Program-made: the position numbers and the translations under genes
Shown: positions 23,255-33,989 of the stretch, piece by piece
Layout: each line of letters starts with the position of its first letter
How positions within the stretch are numbered: position 1 is the first letter of the stretch
Origin: Athripsodes cinereus
Lineage: Eukaryota; Arthropoda; Insecta; Trichoptera; Leptoceridae
Reading direction: 5' to 3'
Assembly: GCA_947579605.1 (NCBI GenBank)
Contig: OX388327.1
Span: forward strand, 2,467,122-2,531,121
Length of the DNA stretch: 64,000 nucleotides
Notes under the pieces: model-generated
Database searches by the model: none
The model's input: only the letters and a program-made list of their open reading frames with translations
What the model was told of the DNA's origin: nothing

Positions 23255-23640
23255 TTTTTAATGTTGCCTCCGAATCATTTACAGAGAGAATCAGAGATGC
23301 CACATCACTTCACTACTAAGAAATCTACACTAGCTGAGAGTCTCAGAGAGGGTGGTGTTTAAACTGTGTCTCACTGTCCACAAGGTAGCACACCACCCAC
23401 TGACCTATTCCGCTGACAAAAATTTGAGTCGAAGACTGTGCTCAGCTTCTAATGCCGTGAACAAACTCGTAGAGTTCAATATTGCAAATACCTCTAAATT
23501 TACAGAAAGGAGAACCAGAGTCTCAGCGTCAATTGCCTGGAACAGATTGCCTGCAGATAAAGTTGAAAACGCTGCAGTTCAGAAGAAATCACAGCGCCCT
23601 TGGAATGGTCATGGATCATTCAACGGCGTCATGTATAATT
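23255..23640 (+). mobile_element. LINE C-terminus inside the nested hAT
   Basis: Two frames give SLREGG and FKLCLTVHKVAHHPLTY, then RTRVSASIAWNRLPADKV. This is a CR1/jockey-type ending (compare 35465-35740). It is probably a different LINE from the one just upstream. Confidence 0.55.
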
Positions 23641-24369
23641 AGTTCAATCATCATTATTATGTGTGTATATCTCAAATATGGAGTACTCTAATGGAAACGT
23701 TGTATTCGTAATTCAACAAATTGACAAAAAAAAGCTTGCATACGCGCATATCAATTAATGGCAGAATTTTGTTTCAAACAAATAAGAAGGTATTTTGTAA
23801 AAGTATTTTGTGTAAAATACAAAATACTCAAAAAAAGTATTTCAAATAATATACAAAATACTTTTTACGAAAACGAATTTGAAATACAAAATGAAAATAC
23901 GTACTTTGTATTTTGTACTTGTGTTTTAAGTACTTTAATTTCAAATACGTCACATATCTGGTTAAAACTATGAAATAAATACGAATACAAGAATTAAATT
24001 CAATTTTAAAAAAGTTAAATTGTTACTTTTATAAATCATAAACAGAAGTGCCTTGTTTGTTTATTTTAGAATAAGTTTGAAGTGTAATTTTGTTTAACGG
24101 ACTTTTTACAGATTCAAAACTTAAATTCATTGCCAGATAAGTAAAAAAAAGTGATTTTGACATGGCCTACTGACTTTTTGTTACCACTTTACACTACCAA
24201 TACAATCCCGGGACTAGTCCCGGGATCCCGGGATCAACTATAGATAATCCCGAAATCCCGGGATTAGAAAAAAGGGTCGGGATCGAATCCCCTAGCCATG
24301 TCACATGCACTATGGAGGATTTTTTGACGCATGTCCACCTGTTGTGCGTTTTGCACATTATTAGATATC

Positions 24370-25140
24370 AACTTAATTGGTTTTCTGGGTTTTGACTTAT
24401 TTGTTACGTTGCAGTAATAAAATGTGTACCATTTCTCATCTGACATAAGTGCAATCACCCTTGAAGTTCAATAAAAGATTTTCTCTACTGTACTAAAAAA
24501 CTATAAAATTATTTGATTAACTAATGAATTGTCAAGTCGATGGTTTAAAATACAAAAGACACATAATTTAGGTAAAATGAGTTAATATTTAAGGAACAAG
24601 ATCGGTTGCAATGTCTTCTTTATCCTAATTACATAATTACCAATAATACTTATATAATTATCGAAAATTTTACAAAAACCGAATGTCACACGTTCTTAAA
24701 TTGACATTTTTTTGTGCACAGATAATATAACATGTCACATAAGATATTTGAGAAAGCATTTATATCGACATTCTTGATTCTTAAAAGAAACATGTCCATC
24801 AAGGACATCTTCTGAATCAATTTAAAATTTGTTAATTAATTGAGAATATCGAACTTTCAAAAACTGTTTTCTTTAAACTGTCAAATGTGGACATATTGTG
24901 TCTTCTTTCGAACCATCGAAGCAAATAAATGTGGTTAATTTTATGACAGCAAATAAAAAAATATAATAATTTGTTCATCGTTTTATAAAAGCAGGTATAA
25001 AATACACAACATAAAATTCAATAAATAATCATAAAAAAACATAAAAAATAATAAATAATGCAAATAATCAAAAAATCATTCATCCTAAATCAGTCAGCGA
25101 AGTCAAACAAATAAACTCAATATTGAATATCAGTCAAAGT
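24370..25140. other. 3' flank of gene C
   Basis: AT-rich, no recognised repeat, no coding frame. I find no AATAAA in the expected orientation close to the stop of gene C. Confidence 0.4.
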
Positions 25141-25156
25141 AAAATCGTCAATACAT

Positions 25157-26778
25157 TTATTTTCTTCCAAAGCCACCATGAAGTCCTTCACCGTGGTATT
25201 GTGATTCATGAAGCCCTTCTCCTTTGTATTGTCCTTCAAGTTCGCCTTCGCCTTTATATTCTCCAGTTTGATGACCAATGATTCCACCGCCGATTCCACC
25301 GCCAATTCCGCCACCAAGACCTCCACCAAAGATTCCAGCTCCACCAATTTGTTTGCTCTTTTCAGCAGCTAAAGCAGCGAAATGTTCGGCTTTGGCATGA
25401 GCAACTTCGGGAGTATCTTTAATGAATTTTCCATCATGTGTCAATTCGATGTGAGCTGGAGGTCCGTGCCATTTTCCATGACCGATTCCATTAGCGTATT
25501 GTCCTCCGAAACCACCAAATCCGCCGAAACCTCCGATTTGATTACCGAAACCTCCGAATCCTGATCCAATGATTCCATGTCCAATTCCTGCACCGATTTG
25601 TCCTTGTTTTGCTGCTGCGTGAGCTTTGAAGTGTTCAGCTTTAGCGTGGGCTACTTCTGGTGTATCTACGACTCTTCCATCATGTCCAATTGGTGCTGGG
25701 GCAAATTTGTGATGGTGTATTCCTCCCCATCCTCCGATTCCTTGACCGCCCCATCCTTGCTGTCCTCCAAATCCCTGACCCCATCCTTGTCCTCCAATTC
25801 CTGACAGTCCTCCTTCACCTCCTCCAAGTCCCCATTGTCCGACCCATGTAGATGGTCCTCCCCATGCTCCGAAACCAGCTTGGCCGTAAGCCATACCGAC
25901 CAAAGCAAGAAGATATAAGAACTGAAACAATAAACGCAACATATTTTAGTGTAAACTATCAATAGTATTCTGACAAATGATATTATGAATTGTTAGTTTT
26001 GCATTTGAAACTAAAGAACTAGGTCAAACTTCTCTTCGAATTTCTCTTAAATAATTTTTTGAACAATATTATTTTTGTCAATTTATTTTATGGTTAGTTT
26101 GCCACCCAAGCTTAATGTCTTAATTTCTGTTGGCACTGAGAAGATTAAGTCCTACGTATGTTTATTACTTGTGGGATAATCCGTGATGGTATAGTAGCAG
26201 TAACTTATCGCAGAATTGAAAAATTTAAATATCTTATCGCGATGTTTAACCAACACCTGCCTTTTACAGGACACTCGAAAAATTACGGAAAAATAATGGG
26301 AGACTATTTCTCCCCCGAGGACTTCACATAATATTTAATCCAATTTTTTCATATAATTATTTTCCAAGTAAATGAAATTTTGTTTAGCATTTATCTAATT
26401 AAATATTATATTACTAAGCGAATTTATAAATACGTTTTTTTTAATATATTTTTGATCAAATATGTTATCTGTTGTGTATGGGTTAGTTGGAAGATATCGC
26501 GCTTCAGCGATAAACTCGCCCATTGCACAAAATTAAGTGTTCTGTAATTATATTGTTTTTTTTCTTTGTTTATTGACTTTGTGCAATATAGATTATTATT
26601 ATTATCGTTGGATTATAATAAATATATTTATTTTCTACATTTACATTACAATCAAAATTCAAATCCAAAATAATTTAAATAACTATAGATTTTCAGCAAA
26701 ACACTTTAAAATTAACACAATTAATTATTTTTTTACAATCACTGAAAAATTGTGAACAATGGAAACACTTACTTTCAT
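25157..26778 (-). CDS. cuticle protein C, two exons (26778-26773, 25921-25157)
   Basis: Secreted Gly-rich cuticle protein of 256 residues. Exon 1 is a two-codon microexon, ATG AAA, with donor GTAAGT reading down from 26772. Exon 2 starts after TTTATTGTTTCAG at 25921, in phase 0. The joined N-terminus [15 protein letters not shown] is a textbook signal peptide. Residues about 16-75 are a Gly/Trp/Gln-rich block; [18 protein letters not shown] lies at 82-99; a GFGGFGG segment follows; the second motif copy is at 164-182. The C-terminal third has GGGIGGG runs and three KGEG/HGEG repeats. It faces the opposite way from genes A and B. Starting at the in-exon ATG at 25942 would add MLRLLFQ from intron sequence and ignore the acceptor, so the two-exon model is preferred. 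Confidence 0.85.
26085..26320. repeat. family B pieces in intron of gene C, inverted
   Basis: A sense 3' half (26100-26213, ending GTGATGGTATAGTAGCAGTA) is followed by an antisense piece (26250-26320) with CCTTTTACAGGACACTCGAA. The two may come from separate insertions. Confidence 0.65.
26487..26620 (+). mobile_element. LINE 3' end with stem-loop in intron of gene C
   Basis: GATATCGCGCTTCAGCGATA forms the stem-loop; CTCGCCCATTGCACAAAATT follows. The tail is a run of ATT after a near AATAAA. Confidence 0.75.
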
Positions 26779-26878
26779 TTTTAATCCTATAAATTAATTA
26801 ACACTATGGAACAAATTAAAAGACTTAAACAATAGGAAACACAAATGTATAATGATGATATAGGAGCTATGTAATCGG

Positions 26879-26886
26879 TTTATATA
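26879..26886 (-). promoter_or_regulatory. TATA box of cuticle gene C
   Basis: TATATAAA on the minus strand, about 100 bases upstream of the ATG at 26778. The start site would be near 26850. Confidence 0.6.
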
Positions 26887-27051
26887 CTAACCGTGCGTTG
26901 AAATAATTACATATGAATTTTCCGCCAATACAATAATATTGCATTACATGATTAAACTATTGTTGAAAATATTTAGTACCTATTTACCAAATGCAAAGCT
27001 TGCTGTTATTAATTCACTAACTTTGAGCCCGGTTTTGCTCAAGGAATTATA

Positions 27052-27131
27052 ATGAACTCCGTGGAGTGCCAGGTAAACAATGGCTTTTCCACTTTTTTCT
27101 GTTAGTTTTCGAGTGTCCTGTAAAAGACTAG
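27052..27131 (+). repeat. family B short repeat, 5' part
   Basis: It keeps the 5' end TCCGTGGAGTGCCAGGTAAA and GTTTTCGAGTGTCCTGTAAA, then is cut at 27131 by the family C SINE head. Confidence 0.75.
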
Positions 27132-27135
27132 CATT

Positions 27136-27400
27136 CGATGACCGGTGTGGCGCGGAGGCTAACGCGCTTGCCTTTGAGTCGCGAGATTCCGGGTTCGATT
27201 CCCGGCCAGGGCAAAATGAAGAATGACCTTTTTCAAATTGTCCTGGGTCTGGGTGTTACATGTATTTGTGTTCAGTGCATTGTATATATGTGTATCGTCG
27301 TGTTAGTACGCAAAATAAAGATTCATAGTCAAACAAAGTCTTAGTTTGGGACTAGCTCGGCCTGTGTGAATTGTCTATACGTGGTCTGTTATTCGTGGCA
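27136..27400 (+). mobile_element. SINE family C, tRNA-headed
   Basis: The head has an A-box-like TGGCGCGGAGGCTAACG, a tRNA-like middle and the B-box GGTTCGATTCC followed by CGGCCAGGGCAAA. The body includes TGTCCTGGGTCTGGGTGTTA and ends in AGTTTGGGACTAGCTCGGCC, a style I know from insect (notably lepidopteran) SINEs. The B-box stem CCGGG/CCCGG is intact. A body-only copy is at 39517-39592. Confidence 0.75.
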
Positions 27401-27414
27401 TTATTAGTCTATAT

Positions 27415-27607
27415 AAAAAAACATGCAAGTTGTCCTCTCCGTGCCAACAAAAAATCAAGACAATCAGGATGGGTGGTAAAACTCATCGCTGAATTTAAGA
27501 TGTAAAATTTCTTTATTTTTTTCGAACACCCGCTTTAAACAGGACACTCGAAAACTTACGGGAAAGAGCGGGAGACCAATTCTTTACCGGGTGCTCCACG
27601 GAATAGA
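27415..27607 (-). repeat. family B short repeat
   Basis: Antisense copy with AAGTTGTCCTCTCCGTGCCA, CATCGCTGAATTTAAGATGT, CAGGACACTCGAAAACTTAC and the 5' end ACCGGGTGCTCCACGGAAT. It lacks the triplet tail. Confidence 0.8.
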
Positions 27608-27649
27608 TATAAAATAACAAATGTTCAATATTTTCTTCATTAATTTTTT

Positions 27650-28080
27650 TTTTGTAAATTTTCTGATATTGTGATGGATCAAGATGGAACAACGTGCAAA
27701 GAAATGGAGGAAACTGTGTCTATGAATGGATGGAAACTATCTATGAAAAATTAGTAACAGATGAAAAGGAATTATAACGCCATTAACTTTTATTTTTCTT
27801 TAACTTTCTTTTATGTTTAACCATATTGTTATATTATATATTTTGGAAGTGTGAATGTGTTTGTGCGAATGAATGTATTATGTGTGCGAAATTGGGTGAA
27901 TGGATGTATTGTGTGTAAGATTTTCTATAATTGCCTTGTGTGTTATTGCTGAAGTGTGCACTGTTTGGATGTAAGACTATTGGAATGTTTTTGTCGCTTA
28001 CATGTTTATATTTATATGTCTTTCATCTGTTGTGTACCATGTAAAAATAAATAAAAATAAATAAATAAATTATCATGTTA
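27650..28080 (+). mobile_element. probable retroelement tail
   Basis: A decayed stretch with AACGTGCAAAGAAATGGAGG-type LINE remnants, then a T/G-rich UTR ending AAAATAAATAAAAATAAATA. The tail form fits a LINE 3' end, but no protein motif survives. Confidence 0.4.
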
Positions 28081-28589
28081 GATACAGACTTTATTACATA
28101 TCTATATATACACTTATTTGTATTGTTTTAACTATATAATTATATGTATATATACCTATATATTTTGTTGTCATTATTATATTTCTTTTTTCTTTCTTTG
28201 TATCTCTTATTTTTCATTTCTTAATGTGCGTTGTTCTAAATTTGTTATGTAATTTAATGCGCTATCAGTAAGTGAACTAATGTTGCTAAATAATTTTATG
28301 TGTTATATTTGTAATAAGTCTTTTGATATGCCAAATCTTCTTCTTCACCTTCGCCTTTATACCATTTACTAGGGGTCGGCTCTCCTAGTCCTCACCTTCC
28401 AAGTTTTCCTGTCCCCTGCATCCTCCGAGCGCAACTCTGCCAAATAAAATTAATAAAAAATAGATAGACGTTACAATTTTCAAAAATTAAAACATTTCTT
28501 TTAATTTTTATTTCTATTATTTTGTTTTAAGTATTGATTTGTTATCTAGGTTAAGGAAATGCCTTTGTAAATATATTGTTAGTTTTAAA

Positions 28590-28860
28590 TAAATTATGAA
28601 TGTATTTGCTTCTCTCGGCTAGAGGGACATCGAAGGAGTGTAGTCAAAAGATGCCACACACGGGGTTGTTTTTGGCCGGCCAGCCCCTCGGGCTGCCCAC
28701 TATGGCGCCTCCGGTGTGGACAAACTTTGTGCAGTGTAGAATTCGGATAAATGGAAGTCCCCAGACTTCTGCGCTATCCTGGTGGTCGGTGGGTCTCCTT
28801 CAATGTAGACATTACAATGTTATAAGAGCAAACATACATACATGCATCTGAACAGATACA
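28590..28860 (+). mobile_element. LINE-derived repeat, sense copy
   Basis: The block CCCCAGACTTCTGCGCTATC encodes RINGSPQTSALSWWSVGLLQ in one frame. The same block is present antisense at 31735-31800, so it is a dispersed repeat rather than a gene. Confidence 0.6.
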
Positions 28861-29279
28861 AATACAATTTCTATAAGGCTCAATAGTTTTTACGTAGGTA
28901 CAGAAAAGTTTGTAACTCGCACATATTTGTGAATTATTTCGTAGTCAACTAAGTAATAATAATATGTAGGCAAAGTAATTAACAGCATATTCCATATTCG
29001 CGTTGTCGAGTGGGAAATAGATGACACATTGGATACATAACGAAATATTTCTAGATGATAAAGTATATGTTATGTTATTATTTCCTCTTATTATTCACGA
29101 ACCTACTCTCCTTTTGCCCTTCAAAGTTTCACTTCCGAATGTTGGATGGAAACAAACCTCCTCCATCGGAATGTGAATCACGTAATCTTATGAAATTCCC
29201 TGATAATACGATGTATGTAAAAATATTGTAGTAGTGAGTAATGTCTTATTGTGAGTATTATTATTGGAAAACATTAAAG

Positions 29280-29475
29280 TGTCGTTTACGTGCTAAAGCA
29301 CCTCAAGGACACTGTACAATTCATCAATTCTAGGACATTAACTCCATGTCATATTATAAATATAAAAAGATTAAATGAGAATCTCGGATACATAAAGCTA
29401 TCCATGTCAGAAGTTACATATTTAAGTTACATTAAATATTTTGCATACAATATATTATGTTATATCGATGTTATT
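29280..29475 (+). repeat. dispersed repeat D
   Basis: It begins TGTCGTTTACGTGCTAAAGC and includes ACTGTACAATTCATCAATTC and GAGAATCTCGGATACATAAA. Other copies are at 40393-40440 (5' part) and 59818-60265 (split by a SINE). This copy is uninterrupted. Confidence 0.7.
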
Positions 29476-29569
29476 TTTACAATTAACCATTATATGAGGT
29501 CACATATGCAAATTTAACACACGAAACTATCATGCAAGGCTTAGACAAGACAACGTCACCTCATTTGGT

Positions 29570-29648
29570 AGGGCCCCGGACGGGACTTGAACCCGCACTC
29601 CCATCTTGTCGCGAGATGTGCTTTGTCCAATTAAGTTACCGGGCGACT
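29570..29648 (-). repeat. tRNA-like sequence, probable pseudogene
   Basis: Minus strand: acceptor-like GCCCGG against CCGGGGC with one base missing; anticodon stem CATCT/AGATG of five perfect pairs with loop CGCGACA (G, not T, at position 33); T-arm GCGGG/CCCGT with TTCAAGT loop. The wrong position 33 and the damaged acceptor argue against function. Confidence 0.5.
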
Positions 29649-30340
29649 TACCAGAGGCTCCGATATTCTCTCTTATAAACCCCAATGACAGCTTCATGTG
29701 TAGTTTTTGTTCTGGGATACCTTAGAATGAAAAACAAAACACATTATTTAATAGTAATTAGTAAAAAAAAAGGTTTTTAGGACCCTTCTGAATGTCTTAA
29801 GGTCTCCTCCAAGAGACATTAAAGGTTGTAATTTAGGGGTGGTTTTTATCGAGGGGAGCCTTCAAAGCAAATCCTGAGTCCTACCTTTAATTTTTTTTGT
29901 TTCGTTGAGTCTGGATGATATAGGAGCTAAGCTCTTTAAACATCCAGAGATAAGTGGGGGAAAGCCCTAAATGGTAATACAACATTTAAAAACAAGATGA
30001 AACTGAATTTTAAATAATTCCAAACACACACCAGATATCTTCACAATAAACAGTATATTTGTTTCGCAAAGGTGGAGTAAGTCATCGGCGGATGTAATCA
30101 AACAAGGGTCTCTAGATTGAACAACCGAAACTCCACTATCAGCCTCCGGACCATTCTTCGTGCCAGATTATGAATTATATTTTCAGAGATATGTTATGCC
30201 ACCTTGGCTCCTCATTGTCTTATTTTTATTGGCATGAATAGGAAGACGTACACATACATAATATATAACAGGCTATTATTTTACTGATGTCCTATGATGG
30301 TATAGAAAAGCCCTTAAGAATTATACTCCATTAAATTTTT

Positions 30341-30520
30341 AGTTCGTCTATAACCTGGAGGTAGAGTCTCGACCTCATGCAAATGAGGTTCACGGTGCGA
30401 TCCCAGGTGCGGGAAAACTCCCCTTTCTCGACACAAGCTTTCAGCTTACTGTGAAAGGTGTATATAAGGTTTTATTTGGGTTTTAAACAAAAACCCAGAT
30501 ACATCTTTTAAAAAAAAAAA
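30341..30520 (+). mobile_element. SINE family A copy
   Basis: AGTTCGTCTATAACCTGGAG at the 5' side, a mutated B-box (GGTGCGATCCC), CCCCTTTCTCGACACAAGCT and the tail hairpin with an A-run. Confidence 0.87.
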
Positions 30521-30529
30521 ACGGTGCCT

Positions 30530-31020
30530 AATAAACCATCTCTCATTATCATCGTCAATTAAAAATAAGGATAAATTTGTATATTTTTTTAGCCTTTTCT
30601 CTGATACTGTTGTGGCAGAAAAGATGTATTGCAATTGGCTCAATACCTGTGAGTAATAAATACAAGTGTAACATTAGATAAAGATTGTCAGCCCACTAAC
30701 GAAATTTTGTAATCAAACTGCAATTTTAACACTAAAAAAGTGATCGATATGTATCGTATGTAAAAAGTACTCTCATTGCAACAATTGCAAAATCCATACA
30801 TAAATATTTTAGCCTGTTTGTATATATGTATTTACATATGTTATAAAAGGACTTCGTAAATAGGAAAGACAGAGGTAAAATAGTACACTCTATAAGAGGT
30901 GCCATCCTCTGGCCAGGCTTTAAGCTAAAAATATCATAAATATCTTATAATATATTGTCAGAGATATAAGTTTTATCAGCAGGGTTACACTTGATATAAT
31001 TTAAATAGGATCTTAATCTT
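30530..31020. other. AT-rich interval, nothing recognised
   Basis: No coding frame or window-internal repeat. Confidence 0.35.
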
Positions 31021-31035
31021 GTCTTTACCTTAACA

Positions 31036-31145
31036 TAATCATACGACGCGCGAAGTGACTATAGTCAAAAATACGTGCATATTAATCTCACGGTAACGGT
31101 AACGCAGTATTTTTTACCGTAATCCCTTTGCGCGTCGTATGATTA
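31036..31145. mobile_element. short palindromic MITE-like element
   Basis: TAATCATACGACGCGC near 31036-31051 is repeated inverted as GCGCGTCGTATGATTA at 31130-31145. The interior also shows AGTCAAAAATAC against GTATTTTTTAC. No clear target duplication was found. Confidence 0.6.
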
Positions 31146-31164
31146 AGATTAATTATTAAATAAT

Positions 31165-31250
31165 ATTACTACTGCTTCTACACCATCACGGCATATCTCA
31201 CAAGCGGGATAGCCAGCAGACCAGCTGCATACAATAAACATGCAAACATG
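31165..31250 (-). repeat. family B short repeat, 3' half
   Basis: It starts ATTACTACTGCTTCTACACC and has CGGCATATCTCACAAGCGGG, breaking off after CAATAAACATGCAAACATGG. Confidence 0.75.
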
Positions 31251-31559
31251 GTTAAGTACTTAATATTCTGTCTAAAAGTGCTACTTTGTCATTTTGAAGT
31301 TTATTTTTTGAACGATGCCGGGCAAACTACTTTAGTATAAAATATCTTTTTAAATAAAATAATAAAATAACTTGTTATCTTTTTGAATAGTTAAATCTAT
31401 CAACTGCAATACAGATATATTTCAACATATTATCTTTTTTTTATTTAAATTAGTAGTTTTTTTTTAATTTGATAATATTCTAATTATTGCAAGTTGAAGG
31501 ATGTTTTAAATAGAGTGTGAATAACGCTTTACATTTTAAATTAGTAAATGCATACATAA

Positions 31560-31715
31560 AATAATTCTTCTTCTTGTCATGCGCCAGTCAGAGGAGTTCC
31601 TCCACATATCTCACTCCAGCCCATTCCTTCATATTGCACAACAATGAGGTTTGCCTTCTACTAAGATAACTTTGCCCTTCATTCTTTCCCATCAACGTGA
31701 CAAAGACAGTGTTTA
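31560..31715 (-). mobile_element. possible LINE C-terminal scrap
   Basis: GC-richer block beginning TTCTTCTTCTTGTCATGCGC. On the minus strand short W/R-rich pieces appear but no frame holds. Weak call. Confidence 0.3.
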
Positions 31716-31734
31716 AATTTCATTTGATTAGACA

Positions 31735-32015
31735 TTGAAGAAGACCCACCGACCACCCAGATAGCGCAGAAGTCTGGAGACTTCCATTTATCCGATTATC
31801 TTCCTCATTTTTATTTTTTATTTTATTTTTATTTATTGTATAAATGAAACAATGCACAGCATTACAGTAAAAAAAACTTTTCGCTGTCATTGTACGTAAA
31901 CATTTAACAATCACGACAATAATAAAATATAACAGAAAAATACAGACACATAGAAATTCTATGACACAAATATACAAGAAAAAGGAACACCTATTGACCA
32001 CGTCGAACCGCATCT
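31735..32015 (-). mobile_element. LINE-derived repeat, antisense copy and T-rich part
   Basis: 31735-31800 is the antisense of the RINGS...WSVGLLQC block at 28740. 31800-32010 (GCATTACAGTAAAAAAAACT etc.) recurs as its complement at 36850-37045, so a longer shared family exists. Confidence 0.6.
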
Positions 32016-32073
32016 CTCATTATATTGGACAACGTCTCTCTATCTGTTTTAGCCCTCAGCAACACCTCATTAT

Positions 32074-32758
32074 GGCCAATTCTGAATCATAAAATAGTTT
32101 AGTTGCACTAAGTCAACTAAGTGTGAGGAGATAGTTGAGTCATGATAATTAGTTCTAATTCGTATTCACAGTTTTCCGTACTTATTTAGTTCATTAGTTC
32201 ATTTTGACACCTTAGTACAACTATAAATTTCGAGAATCTATGGATTTCGTATTCAGAATGAAATTTTAGTTGACAGCCGACGACTAAAATAAGTTGGATT
32301 TGGGAACATTTTATTCGCGACTTTTAATGTGCGAATATAATTAGTTGCTGTCATTTTACCGCAGAATATTGCTATATTTTGGAAGTGTTAAGTTGTTTTT
32401 TCAATTAAAAGTAAAAATTTATATTTTTAGGGCAACTCTTAGCATGAATAAATTGTAAAATTACACCACCACCGACGCAAATACGAACGCCAAAATATAT
32501 CGGCAAATCTGACATTTCACAATTTTCACGCGCGACAACTATTAAATTGTTGCCAGAAGTGTAAATCGGAACGTGAAAAACATTTTGTATTGCGGCATCA
32601 TTGACTAATATTAGTTTGTCCCATAGATTTTACCGTTTGCACTTGGTGGTTCTCGAGTTTATAGTTGTTTATAGTTCATAACTAATGCTGAATACTACAA
32701 TATAACTAATATTAATCAACTTTTTAGTTAGTTAGTTCATTAAGATTCAGAATTGGCC
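32074..32758. mobile_element. MITE with inverted ends
   Basis: GGCCAATTCTGAATC at the left end and GATTCAGAATTGGCC at the right. TAGTTAGTTCATT-like subterminal repeats lie inside both ends. The target duplication is uncertain (TAT/TAT with one base offset). No ORF. Confidence 0.72.
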
Positions 32759-32764
32759 CTATTG

Positions 32765-33480
32765 TTGGTAACCAAATCAGTCCATGAGATGCGTAACATT
32801 ATACGATGAAGCCACATCTCAAATGTTTCAAATGGTGATGGTATAGATATTTTTATTACTATTATAAAAAACGTTAAACAATCGGAAACAACATACAGTA
32901 TACAGTTGCATAATGTGTTTTAAGGTTTATTGAATACCTAGTAACTTATTATTGTTTTCTAATAATACCTAGTTTAATACGCTACATACTCCATCCATAT
33001 CGGTATTTGCATTGTGCAAGACTAAGACAACAGCTAAACATATTTTCAATGTTAATCGTAGGCCGGGTGTAGTCTAGCGTAACAACAACTTGCACTTGTT
33101 TTATTATTACTTATACCGAGTGTAATCTATGTATTAGTAATAATTGTTAATTAATTTGTTTACATGTGTTAACATATTGTAGCTTTGTTACTTTGCATCA
33201 TCATATAAAATAGTTTTGTTTTGTATGTCCTTAATTCTTATTATCTTATAGGATAGGTACTTATTGGAATTGCAGCCAAACAATGATGACTTCCGCCTAT
33301 TGTGATCTCAAGGGAAGCTAAAAAATTAAGTAATAAGAAAAGTTTATCGTATATTTCAGTGTCTCATGGAGTTAAATCATTCGATGCTTTCCTTTCTGCT
33401 CCAATTCCCTGTCCCATTCCATTATTCCCTTCTTGATTAGAAATGATTGGACATGTGTTTTAAAACTTTCTTTTTTGTAA
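32765..33480. other. AT-rich interval, nothing recognised
   Basis: No gene or repeat identified. Confidence 0.35.
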
Positions 33481-33654
33481 AGTGTCTAAAATATTTATTT
33501 TATTTATTTATTTACAGATATATACGGCCTAAGCAATTTACATGTTAAGACTCTGTATATATAAAATACATGTATACAAAGGAATGATTTTTAAAAAAAG
33601 ACACAAAACAAGTCAAAAAAAAAAATTCCAAGACGTGTCAGATCAAAATAAAGT

Positions 33655-33985
33655 TCCTAGCACTACTACCATGATAACAAACATTGATGTTTTACGTAGA
33701 GCCAATGCAAATAGAGAACTGTTCGCCACTGTTAATAAGCTCCGTAAAATATCATATTTTGGTCATATAATGAGAGCTAACAAATACACTATACTCCAGC
33801 TCGTCATGAAGGGGAAGATCGAGGGCTGCAGAGGGGTCGGCAGAAGACAGCTCTCCTGGCTTCGAAACATTCGAGAGTGGACCTGTGTCAGAAACGTGGA
33901 GGAGCTGTTTCGTGCAGCCCAAGACAGGGAAGCTTTCTCTCAAATGGTCGTCAACGTCGGGCGGACCCGACAAGACACGTGAATA
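33655..33985 (+). mobile_element. LINE C-terminus, GHIMR...SWLRNIREW family
   Basis: Encodes VLRRANANREL, KISYFGHIMRANKY, GKIEGCRGVGRRQLSWLRNI and ELFRAAQDREA, ending shortly before a stop. It is the end of an RTE-like endonuclease/reverse-transcriptase polyprotein as I know it from insects. The longest intact piece is about 100 residues. The sister copy is at 41428-41706. Confidence 0.82.
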
Positions 33986-33989
33986 AGAA

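Larger units (their letters stand above)
22675..23960. mobile_element. second hAT-type element nested in the first
   Basis: Ends CAGAGATGTGCAAAATAC and, on the opposite strand, CAGATATGTGACGTATTTG, flanked by the perfect 8-bp duplication GTTAAAAC at 22667-22674 and 23961-23968. Both ends are packed with AAATACAAAATACTTTT-type subterminal repeats. No hAT transposase was seen inside; the interior is LINE sequence. Confidence 0.82.
21732..24294 (+). mobile_element. hAT transposon, decayed, hosting a second hAT
   Basis: Ends TAGGGGATTCGATCCC and GGGATCGAATCCCCTA are perfect inverted repeats, flanked by the 8-bp duplication GCCATGTC (21724-21731 and 24295-24302). Subterminal arrays of CCCGGGAT at both ends (21740-21835, 24205-24260) are probable transposase-binding sites. 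The plus strand retains transposase pieces: ITDGPN-like and VCFAHG-like scraps near 21990-22060, and at 22226-22474 VVKK then LNLLFSCKSRWNSLLTMLER, a familiar hAT block. Stops and a later insertion break it. Confidence 0.88.
21670..24365 (+). mobile_element. CDCG-family LINE fragment split by a hAT insertion
   Basis: The left part (21670-21731) encodes CGAAQTMPHLLECPLCHV and the right part (24303-24365) resumes in frame with TCTMEDF. Removing 21732-24294 and one 8-bp duplication restores the reading seen at 38940-39240. Confidence 0.8.

Noticed and set aside
25922..25942. MLRLLFQ start for cuticle protein C
   Set aside because: These seven codons overlap a polypyrimidine tract and CAG acceptor. 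The ATG AAA microexon gives a better signal peptide and the same architecture as the paralogues.
25117..25962. Several long frames overlapping gene C on both strands
   Set aside because: They are shadows of a GC-richer, Gly-repeat coding region. None has a signal peptide or domain.
29570..29648. Functional tRNA gene
   Set aside because: The anticodon loop has G where T33 is needed and the acceptor stem lacks a base.
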